DNA of 64,000 nt from Afipia sp. (GCA_017308575.1 JAFKEQ010000003.1:434001-498000), one strand, 5' to 3'. Positions 45,659 to 54,305 are shown, counted from the stretch's first letter. Notes: generated by a model not told the origin, from the sequence alone. Program-made: numbers and translations.

Positions 45659-46012
45659 ATGAGTACGGATCCCACGACAGCTTACTTTGATGAGATCGTT
45701 CAACGCGCTGTTGGCGTGCCTATCATGCGGTATGAGCCGTGGCCTGACGCCAGGCGAAATGAATGCCATGAAAACTGTGAGCGATTTATTCAGTGTGTAG
45801 ACGGATACTCGTTAGTTCGCGGCTGGCTGGTAGCTAGTGGCCATTGGCTTATGCCTCACAGCGTTGTACGAGAGCTGTCGTCGGGCGAATTAGTTGATAT
45901 TACGCCACGCGAAGATGAAATCCCTTTTATAGAACATCGTAGAAGCGAGCAGGATTTCGCGATCTTGCGGCGGGGCAGAGATGGAGGTTGGCTTCATCCT
46001 GGCTCTGCATAA
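45659..46012 (+). CDS. Hypothetical protein
   Basis: 117 residues from MSTDPTTAYFDEIV. It contains WPDARRNECHENCERFIQCVDGYSLVRGWLV, with an ECHENC segment, and HSVVRELSSGELVDITP. No signal peptide. The pattern resembles small conserved proteins found as single cargo genes; no function known. Confidence 0.6.
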   Translation: MSTDPTTAYFDEIVQRAVGVPIMRYEPWPDARRNECHENCERFIQCVDGYSLVRGWLVASGHWLMPHSVVRELSSGELVDITPREDEIPFIEHRRSEQDFAILRRGRDGGWLHPGSA

Positions 46013-46075
46013 CGCGAGCGATGAGGTAGGCAGCTGCCAGAAAGCCGCGTTCATTTTGTATAGGAACATCGCTAT

Positions 46076-46143
46076 GATAAAGGAGCCGTTACTGCGGCCC
46101 CTTCGTACATAACCGCTCAAGAGCGATGAGAATTATATGAGTC
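46076..46143 (+). repeat. Inverted-repeat unit, left copy (with hairpin)
   Basis: AAGGAGCCG-TTACT-CGGCCCCTT hairpin, then GTACATAACCGCTC, AGAGCGATG and TATGAGTC. The same words in the same order occur on the minus strand at 54306-54377, so the two copies bracket an 8.2-kb segment of the island in opposite orientation. Confidence 0.65.
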
Positions 46144-46340
46144 AAAGGACTGTATACGTCAAGTAGGTACGTGCTAGCAGACACAACTCAACAATGACCC
46201 GTTAAAGCCGACATTGCAATAATGGCAGATAACCGCCAATTGGTTGTCTAGCGTCTACAATAATCATTTGTCTCGCGCCCAGACCTTTAGGCATCAGGAC
46301 GCCAGTACGCGAATCCTCTTGCCTAGCTGCGATGGTATAG

Positions 46341-46439
46341 GACGGAAATCCTTGCTATAAAACGGCGGCGAAGGTCGTGGGGAGCAATAGAGTGCGTGGG
46401 CTAATTGCCGTCCCGGTTCGAGTCTGGGCGCTCGCGCCA
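46341..46439 (+). pseudogene. tRNA-Leu/group I intron relic 1
   Basis: CGGCGGCGAAGGTCG matches the 3' stem of the intron near 16880-16893; then a decayed junction, a GCTAATTGCC variable-arm piece and an intact T-arm CCCGGTTCGAGTCTGGG with GCTCGCGCCA. The 5' exon, anticodon and intron core are gone. It cannot be a working tRNA. Seven bases more similar to the relic at 47899 than to the intact gene. Confidence 0.75.
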
Positions 46440-46461
46440 TATCAAATTGAAGAGGGGCATC

Positions 46462-47850
46462 TTGATTTCAGCATCTGCCTATATTCTAAAAGTACCTTCA
46501 GATAGGCGTGAGATACTTCTTACGGCTGAACGGTCCCATTTTGGAGGCGCTGCTGCCGCCGAGCCCGTTAAGCTGTTCGATCATTCCCGCAGAGCCCCCC
46601 TTATCGTTTTGGCCTCTTTTGATGATGGCCTGCTAACGCATATCGCCAGCGCGCGTAAAGGCGCATCTGCTGGAACTGGCCTCGTACGACTCAATATGAA
46701 TTCTCTCGATCAACTTGAGCAGTCAATCCCTTTCCAACTTCTGATCAACAGTGTGCCGAATAACGTAAAAGCGACGCTGACGCGAGTTGTTGAAGCTGGC
46801 GGGGTGTTACCGCCGCAAACAGCAAAGGCAGTTGTTGCGGCTCTGGAGCAGATTGATCCCTCCCTCACTGCAAAACTTGCCCGACTATCCATTGCACGAG
46901 CCGAGCAGATTGCTGCGTTAGGCCCAAAGAAGAGAGAAAACCTGGCTCTTCAGAAAGAGGCTCTTACGACCGCACTTCAGGTCGCAGGTATTGATTCTGG
47001 CGAAGTATTAGACTGGTCCCCCAATACGGTTGAACCAACGTCATTTTTGGAGGGATTGCCCGAAGTTCGTGTGCGTGAAGACGTAATGTTGCACGCCGAT
47101 TTGACGATGCTACCCGGATTCTCCGTGCTGAGGGAGGCCCCCTATCTTGCCGCTCGTACGTTCGTCGCGGAAGATGACTCCGCCAATCGAGTCACGGTAA
47201 TTATGGCCAATCGTTTGCCGCTAGAAGAGCAGACAGGCGCGGACCTAATCTATTTCAATGAGACGTTCAGATCATTCGTCCTTGTTCAGTATAAAGCTTT
47301 GGAGAAGGCCGCGAAACAGCATGAGTTTCGGTGGGGCAAGGGTGATCAATTTGAAATCGAGCTGGTGCGCATGGACAGTTTGCTGGAAGAACTTGATCAG
47401 GTTCAACCTGACAGCGATCCCGATGGATTCCGCCTTACCAGCAACCCGTTCTTTTTAAAGTTTTGCCCTCGGATTGTATTCAATCCGGATGATAAAGGCA
47501 TGTTTCCTGGATTGTATCTGCCCCTCGGACTCTGGAAAGCATTAGCAACAAGCGATCGATTAAAAGGGCCATCAGGCGGCAATCTACTTACCTATGAAAA
47601 TGTTGGTCGCCGGGTAAGTAATTCAGAATTCGTGACGTTTGTTGGAGGTGCTTGGGTTGGTACAACGATTGGTCAGTCTGCTCACTTAGATAAATTGATA
47701 AGATCAGTACTAGAGAGCGGACGAACCGTTGCCTTTGCCGTTAAAAGATTGCCCCCGCCTGAGCCCATGGGTGAGACGGTCGAAGAGCCTTTACTTGGGG
47801 AAGGTGCACTTGCTGAGCCAGAAGAGATCGCTATTGCAGTCACAAACTAG
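46462..47850 (+). CDS. Hypothetical protein with possible PD-(D/E)xK-like core
   Basis: 462 residues from TTG 46462 with GAGGGG upstream; the frame from 46405 runs through the tRNA relic and is not coding there. No membrane segment. ADLIYFNETFRSFVLVQYKAL (about 270-290) has the D...QxK spacing of restriction-type nuclease folds, and HEFRWGKGDQFEIELVRMD follows. The N-terminal half is helical. Function unknown; placement directly after a tRNA relic and before a RloC-like gene suggests defence. Confidence 0.65.
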   Translation: MISASAYILKVPSDRREILLTAERSHFGGAAAAEPVKLFDHSRRAPLIVLASFDDGLLTHIASARKGASAGTGLVRLNMNSLDQLEQSIPFQLLINSVPNNVKATLTRVVEAGGVLPPQTAKAVVAALEQIDPSLTAKLARLSIARAEQIAALGPKKRENLALQKEALTTALQVAGIDSGEVLDWSPNTVEPTSFLEGLPEVRVREDVMLHADLTMLPGFSVLREAPYLAARTFVAEDDSANRVTVIMANRLPLEEQTGADLIYFNETFRSFVLVQYKALEKAAKQHEFRWGKGDQFEIELVRMDSLLEELDQVQPDSDPDGFRLTSNPFFLKFCPRIVFNPDDKGMFPGLYLPLGLWKALATSDRLKGPSGGNLLTYENVGRRVSNSEFVTFVGGAWVGTTIGQSAHLDKLIRSVLESGRTVAFAVKRLPPPEPMGETVEEPLLGEGALAEPEEIAIAVTN

Positions 47851-47898
47851 ATCCGCTCGTCAAAAACACTGATTATATGTTATATCATTGCCATTAAA

Positions 47899-48061
47899 GC
47901 GAGCGCGGCATCCTCAAAGAAGGATGATAAACCCGCGAACGTAAGGGCGGAAATAGCCGCAGACCACAAACGCCTTTAAAATGCGGCGACGAAAGCCGTA
48001 GAGTGTAAGAAAATCCGTAGGGCAATTGCCTGTCCCGGTTCGAGTCCGGGCGCTCGCACCA
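47899..48061 (+). pseudogene. tRNA-Leu/group I intron relic 2
   Basis: GCGAGCG at the start and CGCTCGCACCA at the end form an acceptor stem. The 3' exon (48010-48061) is complete: AAAATCCG, variable arm, GGTTCGAGTCC T-arm and CCA. The intron 3' part is kept (CAGACCACAAACGCC and GAAAGCCG, ending GTAAG as in the intact intron), but the D-arm, 5' anticodon stem and the P4-P7 core are missing. Not functional. It ends 30 bp before the RloC-like gene. Confidence 0.85.
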
Positions 48062-48090
48062 ATGATTTAAGCAAAAGGATAGGAGCTCGT

Positions 48091-50334
48091 ATGCTGCTCA
48101 AATTAAATCGCATAAAGAGCCTCGGTGTCTTTGCCGACTACACATGGAATGTGCAGTTACCACCTTTTGCGCGATATAATGTTTTCTACGGTGAGAACGG
48201 AACTGGAAAGACTACGTTCTCTCGCCTTTTGGACTGCCTCAAGGCCGGGGTGCATGATGAATATCCTGCTCTTGAATACAAGATAGAGTCTCAATCTGGA
48301 GACGTTGTCCATGGGCAGCCAGCAGCAAGGAAAATTCGCGTTTTCAACGCCGATTACATCCAGCGAAACATTGGCCAACTTGAAGAAAATCTGAAGCCCA
48401 TTCTCGTCATCGGGGCCGAAAATAAGGCTGTCGCAGAAGCGTTGGCTAGCGAACAACTTGAGGAACTGAAACGATTGGCAGTCATTGCTGCCGCAAATAA
48501 AAATATCGAAGTCTTGCAGACCGGGCGCGGTAAGATATTCACCGAGATTGCAAAGACTATTAGCGAAGCATCCAGCGGGAATACAACACGCACTTACCGA
48601 AAAAATAACGCTGAGCAAGCGTTCTCAAAACTATCTGCGCCAAAAACCCTTTCTGATGACCAACTACAGAGCCACCGCACCACGATCCATCAAGAGGTGA
48701 TGGAAAAGATCAACTGGCCAACAGAGTTGCAGATAAAATTCCATGATCTAGAAATGCCTTTGGTCGATGCTGGCAAGTCAATCAAAGATATTGCAGCTAA
48801 ACTATGTGAGCGGTCAGCGGTAAGCGATGCAATCGCACGCTTGGCCGAAAATCCAGAAATCGCGTCATGGGTTGAGCGCGGCCATGCGCTCCATAAGAAA
48901 TTGAACCTCCACGAATGCGAATTCTGCCGACAAGCAGTTCCCGCTGAACGATGGAAGCAACTGGATGCTCACTTTAGTACGGCAGATCAGGAGTTGAAGG
49001 AGGAGATTGAAAATGGTCTAGTTGATGTTGAAGCCTTAAAGCAGATCATCTTAAGTCTTACGTTGCCCGATCGATTGGCCTTGTACAGTGACTTCAGAAG
49101 TCAATTCGATGCTGCGAAAATCAAATTTATCGCTATGTCGGACATTGCGTTGGCAGCATTAAGCGCCATCGCCGCCAAGCTGACTCTAAAGCTGTCTTCC
49201 CGATCTGCTCCGATTAGCTTTGAATCTGACATTGATTTACAACAGATGGAGATGGCTTGGGCTGATGTTGCTGCTGTAATAAACGGCCATAATGAGAAAA
49301 CTGCTAGTTTCGATGAGGCCAAAGAATTAGCTCGAAGCCAGATCGAGCTGCATTACCTAACGAGCATACAAGGTAGTGTCGCGGAATTTGACAGCCAAAT
49401 TGAGGACGAAAAGGAAAAGATAGGGGCTGTTAAAGAAGGTGATGATGCCAAGGGGGTTATCAGTCTTGCGGCTTTGCAGAATTCTATAAGCGAAAAGAAG
49501 GCCCAGCTCTCGAACGCGCATAAGGCGGGCCAACAGCTAACGCAACTCTTGCATACCTTTCTGGGTAGAGATGAACTGGTTTTCCAATCGGAGGCCGATG
49601 GTTACCGCGTCTATCGGAACGGTAAGTTAGCAAAACGTCTGAGCGAAGGTGAGCGCACAGCTATTGCATTTATCTACTTCATCGTTCAGTTGAGCGAACA
49701 GGATTTCAGCTTAGGAGAGGGGATTGTGGTAATTGATGATCCCGTTTCTAGTCTTGATGCGGGCTCAACATATCAAGCTTTTGCATTCCTTAAAAACGCG
49801 GTCAAAGACGCCAAGCAGGTATTTCTGCTCACTCATAACTTCAGCTTCTTGCGTTTGATGCTCAACTGGCTTGAAAGCGTCAAGAAGGCAGATAGACAGT
49901 TCTACATGCTTGTTTGTCAGTCTGGCTCTACCGGCCGACATTCGAGCCTCGTGAGCCTTGACCGAGCCTTGATCGACCATCCAACAGAGTATCATTTTCT
50001 CTTCAAAACCCTGGCCACTTTCCAAGGTGATGGAACCATTGCCGGTTGCTATCATATTCCCAACGTAACGCGAAAAGTCCTGGAGACATTCCTCGACTTC
50101 CACGTACCAGGGCGAAAATCGCTGTATGCAAAATTATCGGTTGTAGTGTTCGATGAGAATAAGAAGACCGCGATATACAAGTTTGCAAATGACCTCTCGC
50201 ACTTCACTGGACAGGGTTTTGAGCCTGGGCTTGTTCAAGAAAGTCAGAAGAATACAGCATATCTGCTGGAGATGATTAAGGAGCTTGCTCCTCAGCACTA
50301 CCAAGGCATGATGTCCGCCACGCAGACACAGTAA
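48091..50334 (+). CDS. RloC-like ATPase with zinc-hook and putative anticodon nuclease domain
   Basis: 747 residues (AAA_13 type). Walker A FYGENGTGKTTFSR (33-46); a coiled-coil arm with a CxxC zinc-hook (Cys276-Cys279, HECEFCRQ); ABC signature LSEGERTAIAF (about 516-526); Walker B GIVVIDDPVSSLD (about 545-557). The C-terminal part has RKVLE (Arg661, Glu665) and NDLSH (His704), placed like the Arg-Glu-His triad of PrrC/RloC anticodon nucleases. Such proteins cut a tRNA anticodon loop when phage damages restriction or DNA. Target tRNA unknown. It forms an operon with the DUF2130 gene 17 bp downstream. Confidence 0.82.
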   Translation: MLLKLNRIKSLGVFADYTWNVQLPPFARYNVFYGENGTGKTTFSRLLDCLKAGVHDEYPALEYKIESQSGDVVHGQPAARKIRVFNADYIQRNIGQLEENLKPILVIGAENKAVAEALASEQLEELKRLAVIAAANKNIEVLQTGRGKIFTEIAKTISEASSGNTTRTYRKNNAEQAFSKLSAPKTLSDDQLQSHRTTIHQEVMEKINWPTELQIKFHDLEMPLVDAGKSIKDIAAKLCERSAVSDAIARLAENPEIASWVERGHALHKKLNLHECEFCRQAVPAERWKQLDAHFSTADQELKEEIENGLVDVEALKQIILSLTLPDRLALYSDFRSQFDAAKIKFIAMSDIALAALSAIAAKLTLKLSSRSAPISFESDIDLQQMEMAWADVAAVINGHNEKTASFDEAKELARSQIELHYLTSIQGSVAEFDSQIEDEKEKIGAVKEGDDAKGVISLAALQNSISEKKAQLSNAHKAGQQLTQLLHTFLGRDELVFQSEADGYRVYRNGKLAKRLSEGERTAIAFIYFIVQLSEQDFSLGEGIVVIDDPVSSLDAGSTYQAFAFLKNAVKDAKQVFLLTHNFSFLRLMLNWLESVKKADRQFYMLVCQSGSTGRHSSLVSLDRALIDHPTEYHFLFKTLATFQGDGTIAGCYHIPNVTRKVLETFLDFHVPGRKSLYAKLSVVVFDENKKTAIYKFANDLSHFTGQGFEPGLVQESQKNTAYLLEMIKELAPQHYQGMMSATQTQ

Positions 50335-50351
50335 ATAGATAGAGGGGCGCC

Positions 50352-51626
50352 ATGCTCGAACCCACCATTAGCTGCCCTAAGTGCAGCCACGAAATCAAGC
50401 TCACTGAGTCGCTTGCTGCACCTCTGCTTGAAGAGAGTCGCAAGCGTTATCAGAACCAATTGGCTGCTAAAGAAGCTGAGTTCGCAAAAAAAACTGAAGA
50501 TCTTCGTACTCAGCAAGAGGAAGTTGCGAAAGCCCGAGAGCAAATTGAAGATCAGCTTGCAGTCCGATTAAAGGCAGAGCGTAGCCAGATTGCTACAGTA
50601 GAAGCCAAAAAAGCCCGCGAAGCTGCGGCATTGGACATGGAGAACAAGGACAAAGAAGCAGCTGAGCTTCGTCAGGCGCTTGCCTCCAATAACGAAAAGC
50701 TTGCTACCGCTCAGAAAGAGCAGGCCGAGCTCCAGCGTAAACAGCGCGAACTCGATGATGCTCAGCGTGAACTGGGATTGACGGTAGAAAAGCAAGTAAG
50801 GGAGGCGCTTGCCGAAGTTCGCACCAAAGCCAAGCAGGAAGCCGAGGACGCTCTCAAACTCAAGGTTTCAGAAAAGGATCAACAGATTGCCGGTATGAAC
50901 CGGACGATCGAAGAACTCCGACGTAAAGCCGAGCAGAGTTCGCAACAGACTCAGGGTGAGGTTCTAGAACTTGAACTTGAGGAAATTCTCAGAGCCAAGT
51001 TTCCAACGGATGTTATCGAGCCCGTCGCGAAAGGAGAGTTGGGTGCAGATGTCATTCAGCGGGTGAACGCTTCAATAGGCCCTGCCGCTGGGGTTATTCT
51101 TTGGGAATCAAAGCGTACCAAGAATTGGGCCGATAGTTGGTTGCCAAAACTCCGCGAAGATCAAAGACGCTGCAATGCGGATATCGCCCTGGTGATCTCA
51201 AACGCTCTTCCAAAGCAGGTTGAAACTTTTGATTTCATAGACGGAATCTGGGTAGCTCATCCTCGTTGTGCTCTTCCGGTAGCTATGGCTCTTCGCCAGT
51301 CGCTTGTCGCCGTGAACGGTGCGCGCGTCCTACAACAGGGCCAATTGAGCAAAGCCGAAGAAGTCTATCAATACTTGACCGGAACCCGCTTCCGGCAGCG
51401 TTTGGAGGCTATCGTTGAGAGATTCAGTGAGATGCGAGAAGACCTGGATAAAGAGCGTAAGCTGATGACCCGTGCGTGGGCCAAGCGCGAAAGCCAATTG
51501 ATAAGCGTAATCGACTCCACAGTCGGCATGCACGGTGATCTGCAAGGAATCGCAGGTAAAGCCATGCCAGAAATTGATAGCTTGGATGCCCCTTTGTTAG
51601 ATGGCCCCGATCAATCAGCCGCGTAA
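50352..51626 (+). CDS. DUF2130 protein (zinc-ribbon, coiled coil, PD-(D/E)xK-like domain)
   Basis: 424 residues. CPKCSHEI at 9-16 is half a zinc ribbon; a charged coiled coil spans about 30-200; the DUF2130 domain begins ELELEEILRAKFP (about 206-218) and has GADVIQRV and ILWESKRTKNW (about 250-262), a D...ExK arrangement of the restriction-nuclease fold, then RCNADIALVISNALP. Nuclease activity is inferred. It is 17 bp behind the RloC-like gene and likely its partner. Confidence 0.82.
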   Translation: MLEPTISCPKCSHEIKLTESLAAPLLEESRKRYQNQLAAKEAEFAKKTEDLRTQQEEVAKAREQIEDQLAVRLKAERSQIATVEAKKAREAAALDMENKDKEAAELRQALASNNEKLATAQKEQAELQRKQRELDDAQRELGLTVEKQVREALAEVRTKAKQEAEDALKLKVSEKDQQIAGMNRTIEELRRKAEQSSQQTQGEVLELELEEILRAKFPTDVIEPVAKGELGADVIQRVNASIGPAAGVILWESKRTKNWADSWLPKLREDQRRCNADIALVISNALPKQVETFDFIDGIWVAHPRCALPVAMALRQSLVAVNGARVLQQGQLSKAEEVYQYLTGTRFRQRLEAIVERFSEMREDLDKERKLMTRAWAKRESQLISVIDSTVGMHGDLQGIAGKAMPEIDSLDAPLLDGPDQSAA

Positions 51627-51662
51627 TGCTGCCAGTATCTCGGCCTGGTTATTTTCAGGCGC

Positions 51663-53063
51663 TTAGGCTTGGCGTGTCGTTGTGGATTCTGCCTTAGCCT
51701 TGATCTGCATCACCAATTCCGAAAAGCCAGCAGAAAGTTGCCTATTCGTAATAGGCGTATCCAGCAGCTTATGAAAAAGGAAAAAACTGAGCGCAGATCC
51801 AAGAACCTTTTCACACAATATCAGACAATTATCCACGCTGTCTCGGACTTCGGGGTCGAATGGGGACAAAGAGCCGTGGACCAGGCGTGAACGTAGGTCG
51901 TAAGCTTTTTTCAAGCGACCTGCCAATTCATCAAAGCCCTTTATGTCATGACCTGCATCGCAGCAGATTGCTGCTGCTCGCTGTGAGATAAGCTCAGCGA
52001 GATTCTCCTTCTCATCAGTCAGGATCAGTCGTTCTAGAGCTGTAATGGCCTTCACAATACGAGAGGCATCGATTTCTTCTCGAACCGCCAAACCGAACCA
52101 TGCTGCGGCATCGGCGATCTTCAATCCGAGTGGGCGCGATATATCGGGATTTACAATCGGTTCAATAACTCGCGCCGCAGCCTGAAGCTGAAAAGCAATG
52201 TCTGGTCGCTTCAAAAACACGCCCCAGCCATCCCCAAATCCAACCGCAGATGTCGCCGCCGACGAAAGGGAGACATGTAGGCCTGAGCGTTCCGACAAAG
52301 TCATATGAGCGCGATTATCGTTCTCCATTCGAGGGCCAGCGACCACCATTCTCTCGGTGTAATAAGCGCCAAAAATGATGTGCAAGATATCGACGGCTGC
52401 CGTTACGGCAAGGAGCGCTCGTTCTTTTGAAATCGTATGGTCGCATTTGAGAACCTCGACCCGTGCGATCCAGCTAAAACCATCATAGTAGTGTTGGGCT
52501 TCATCCAAGTAATATGAATCCCGTACGCCAACACCGACCTGTTCAGCGGCTAGATATGATTCATAATGAGGCCCCATTTCGGCTTTGAAAGCCGCATTTG
52601 TTTTGAAGGTAACTGGCCCGACAGCGAAGGAATCTGGCTCTTTTGCGTACATGAGCCGACAAGGAATGAGGTGTATTACGTTCGATCGGCCCTTCTTTGC
52701 CTCTTTGACGGCTGTGGCCATGGCCTTTTCAACGGTCTGGGAGGTGATGAGCACTTCTCCAAAAATGAACCGCTCCGAAACTAGATCGCGTAAAGCCTCA
52801 AAAACTTTATCCGGCTGAACTGTTCCTAACGCATCGCTGTGCCTTAAAGCCGTGGTGGCAAGTTCTTTGAGACGAAAATATGCCTTCGCCCCGCACAGAA
52901 TGATCCCTTGCCCATCCGCTCTTGGTAAGTGGCAAAGCATATCATTCTTGGAAAGCTCTTTACTCCAGTCAGCTGGCTTGCCGGTGGCCGTAATCTTTTG
53001 AATCCGAACGCATTCCGAAATGACGAATTCTACGTCTGCGACCCATTCAGCTTGCTTGGGCAT
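51663..53063 (-). CDS. HEPN-domain (Apea-like) hypothetical protein
   Basis: 466 residues, no clear membrane segment. The C-terminal third (about 330-430) is helical: ALERLILTDEKENLAELISQRAA and AYDLRSRLVHGS, where R-S-R-L-V-H is an R-x4-H HEPN motif (about 396-401). The N-terminal two thirds is not recognised. Apea-like HEPN proteins are putative RNases of abortive infection systems. It is convergent with the RloC/DUF2130 operon, with 36 bp between the stops. Confidence 0.7.
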   Translation of the reverse strand: MPKQAEWVADVEFVISECVRIQKITATGKPADWSKELSKNDMLCHLPRADGQGIILCGAKAYFRLKELATTALRHSDALGTVQPDKVFEALRDLVSERFIFGEVLITSQTVEKAMATAVKEAKKGRSNVIHLIPCRLMYAKEPDSFAVGPVTFKTNAAFKAEMGPHYESYLAAEQVGVGVRDSYYLDEAQHYYDGFSWIARVEVLKCDHTISKERALLAVTAAVDILHIIFGAYYTERMVVAGPRMENDNRAHMTLSERSGLHVSLSSAATSAVGFGDGWGVFLKRPDIAFQLQAAARVIEPIVNPDISRPLGLKIADAAAWFGLAVREEIDASRIVKAITALERLILTDEKENLAELISQRAAAICCDAGHDIKGFDELAGRLKKAYDLRSRLVHGSLSPFDPEVRDSVDNCLILCEKVLGSALSFFLFHKLLDTPITNRQLSAGFSELVMQIKAKAESTTTRQA

Positions 53064-53095
53064 CTACTGAGGCCTTACCGACCTAACCGTCACTT

Positions 53096-53344
53096 TCAGC
53101 CCTTTGATTTTCGCGGATCAGCGCTCCGAGGAAAAGTCCGCTCTTCCTGGTATCTGCCATTCATCTTTTCGATCTTTACCGAGCCGCCCGCTTTGCCTAG
53201 TGCTTTTGAAAGAGATCCTCCAGTTGTAGCGTCAGCTTTACTCTCGAACGACTTAATCAGCTTGTGAGATTTGTCTTCCCTGAGGTCCCATGTTTCCTTG
53301 GTCTTGTTATGGGAGAGAGTTGCCTTTGGAAGTTTTGACATCAT
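53096..53344 (-). CDS. DUF2188 family small protein
   Basis: 82 residues. TWDLREDKSHKLIKSFESKADA and VKIEKMNGRYQEERTFPRSADP match the DUF2188 pattern (a short repeat-like domain ending in GRxQEExTF...DP). Function unknown. It precedes the HEPN gene on the same strand by 32 bp. Confidence 0.75.
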   Translation of the reverse strand: MMSKLPKATLSHNKTKETWDLREDKSHKLIKSFESKADATTGGSLSKALGKAGGSVKIEKMNGRYQEERTFPRSADPRKSKG

Positions 53345-53424
53345 TTTCCTCCTTGGGTTGAAGCTTTAGCATACGCCGAATTTTGGCAACTGCCGAGATG
53401 GCTAAGGGGCAGGTAGCGGGAAAG

Positions 53425-54003
53425 CTACTGAACGAGTCCCAGGATCAGCTTAGCCAACGGCTTCTCATTCCCGCCAAAGCTGGCGATCACCGCCTGCATA
53501 ATGGCTTCAGGATTCATCTTCTTCAGGTCGATAGGGTGACCGGCTTTCTCGGCCAGCAAAATGAAGAAGCTCAGCTGACTACGGCCGTTGCCTTCCCGGA
53601 AAGGGTGGATGGCATTGAGGTCGGCCAGGAAATGCGCCGCTGCCTCTGAGAATTTCTGCGGCGTGAGTCCCTTAAAATACTTCGCTTCGACCAGCTGCTT
53701 GAACAGCTTCTTTGCCTCGCGATCGATGCTTTCCGGATAGCAGAACATGCTGCCACCCTTGGCAATACGCACGGTGCGCGGTTTGCCAGCCCAGGTGTAG
53801 ACGTCCTGAAACAGGTGTTTATGGATGGCGCAATAGTGAGAGTAGGTCAGCTTCCCGGCGGGGAGGGGCTCGGTCGAACGCTGGAATGAGATTTCCGCCT
53901 CGAACTTATCGAGATCAGCTTGTTTCCTGAGTTCGAGCTTATTTTTGAGAACAGACGTTCCTGGGTAGCAGTACGGGTCATCAATGGCCTCGTACATGCT
54001 CAA
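53425..54003 (-). CDS. Fic/DOC family toxin (AMP-transferase)
   Basis: 192 residues. The Fic motif HPFREGNGRS (His133 to Ser142) is complete; YTWAGKPRTVRIAKGGSMFCYP is the flap region. Fic enzymes attach AMP to target proteins such as gyrase or topoisomerase IV and stop growth. No N-terminal inhibitory helix is in the toxin itself, and a small antitoxin gene starts the operon, so it is a class I FicT/FicA-type pair. Confidence 0.9.
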   Translation of the reverse strand: MSMYEAIDDPYCYPGTSVLKNKLELRKQADLDKFEAEISFQRSTEPLPAGKLTYSHYCAIHKHLFQDVYTWAGKPRTVRIAKGGSMFCYPESIDREAKKLFKQLVEAKYFKGLTPQKFSEAAAHFLADLNAIHPFREGNGRSQLSFFILLAEKAGHPIDLKKMNPEAIMQAVIASFGGNEKPLAKLILGLVQ

Positions 54004-54006
54004 TCA

Positions 54007-54210
54007 TCAAGCCTTCTTGTAAGCTTTGATAATCTCTTTGCGACGTTGAGCCGGAGACAAACCCTCACGGTCGAAACGATCGCTACGCTTTTTCATTTCA
54101 CCGCTAAGCTTGATGCCTTCGACGGCACTGATTTGCGCAAAGCGTTCACGGCCAATTACGAACTTGGCGGAAACGCGCTTATTCGCGCCGGATTTCTTAT
54201 GACTAGTCAT
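54007..54210 (-). CDS. Fic antitoxin (FicA/VbhA-like)
   Basis: 67 residues from MTSHKKSGANKRVSA; an upstream in-frame ATG adds nine residues. QISAVEGIKLSGEM resembles the inhibitory helix of VbhA-like antitoxins: the Glu-Gly pair is kept, but the Ser/Thr expected four residues before Glu is Ile, with a Ser one place later. The Glu would fill the ATP site of Fic. It ends three bases before the toxin start. Confidence 0.75.
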   Translation of the reverse strand: MTSHKKSGANKRVSAKFVIGRERFAQISAVEGIKLSGEMKKRSDRFDREGLSPAQRRKEIIKAYKKA

Positions 54211-54305
54211 GCCCAGAGAATACCAGAATCTGCACAAATTTCCAGTTAAGAGGTAGAGGAGCTTGAAGTCAGTGTGGCACTAAAGCTTGACCAGCCCATG
54301 TCCTC

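Noticed and set aside
46171..46178. Inverted GCTAGCAC word near tRNA relic 1 as an old attP arm
   Set aside because: A single 8-mer is expected by chance about twice in a window of this size on both strands.
47899..48061. Second working intron-containing tRNA-Leu
   Set aside because: The D-arm, 5' anticodon stem and intron core (P4-P7) are missing, so neither folding nor splicing is possible.
48091..50334. SMC-like or Wadjet/Rad50-type protein
   Set aside because: The CxxC hook alone would fit Rad50, but the C-terminal RxxxE...H block and AAA_13 layout favour RloC; there is no Mre11 or Wadjet partner.
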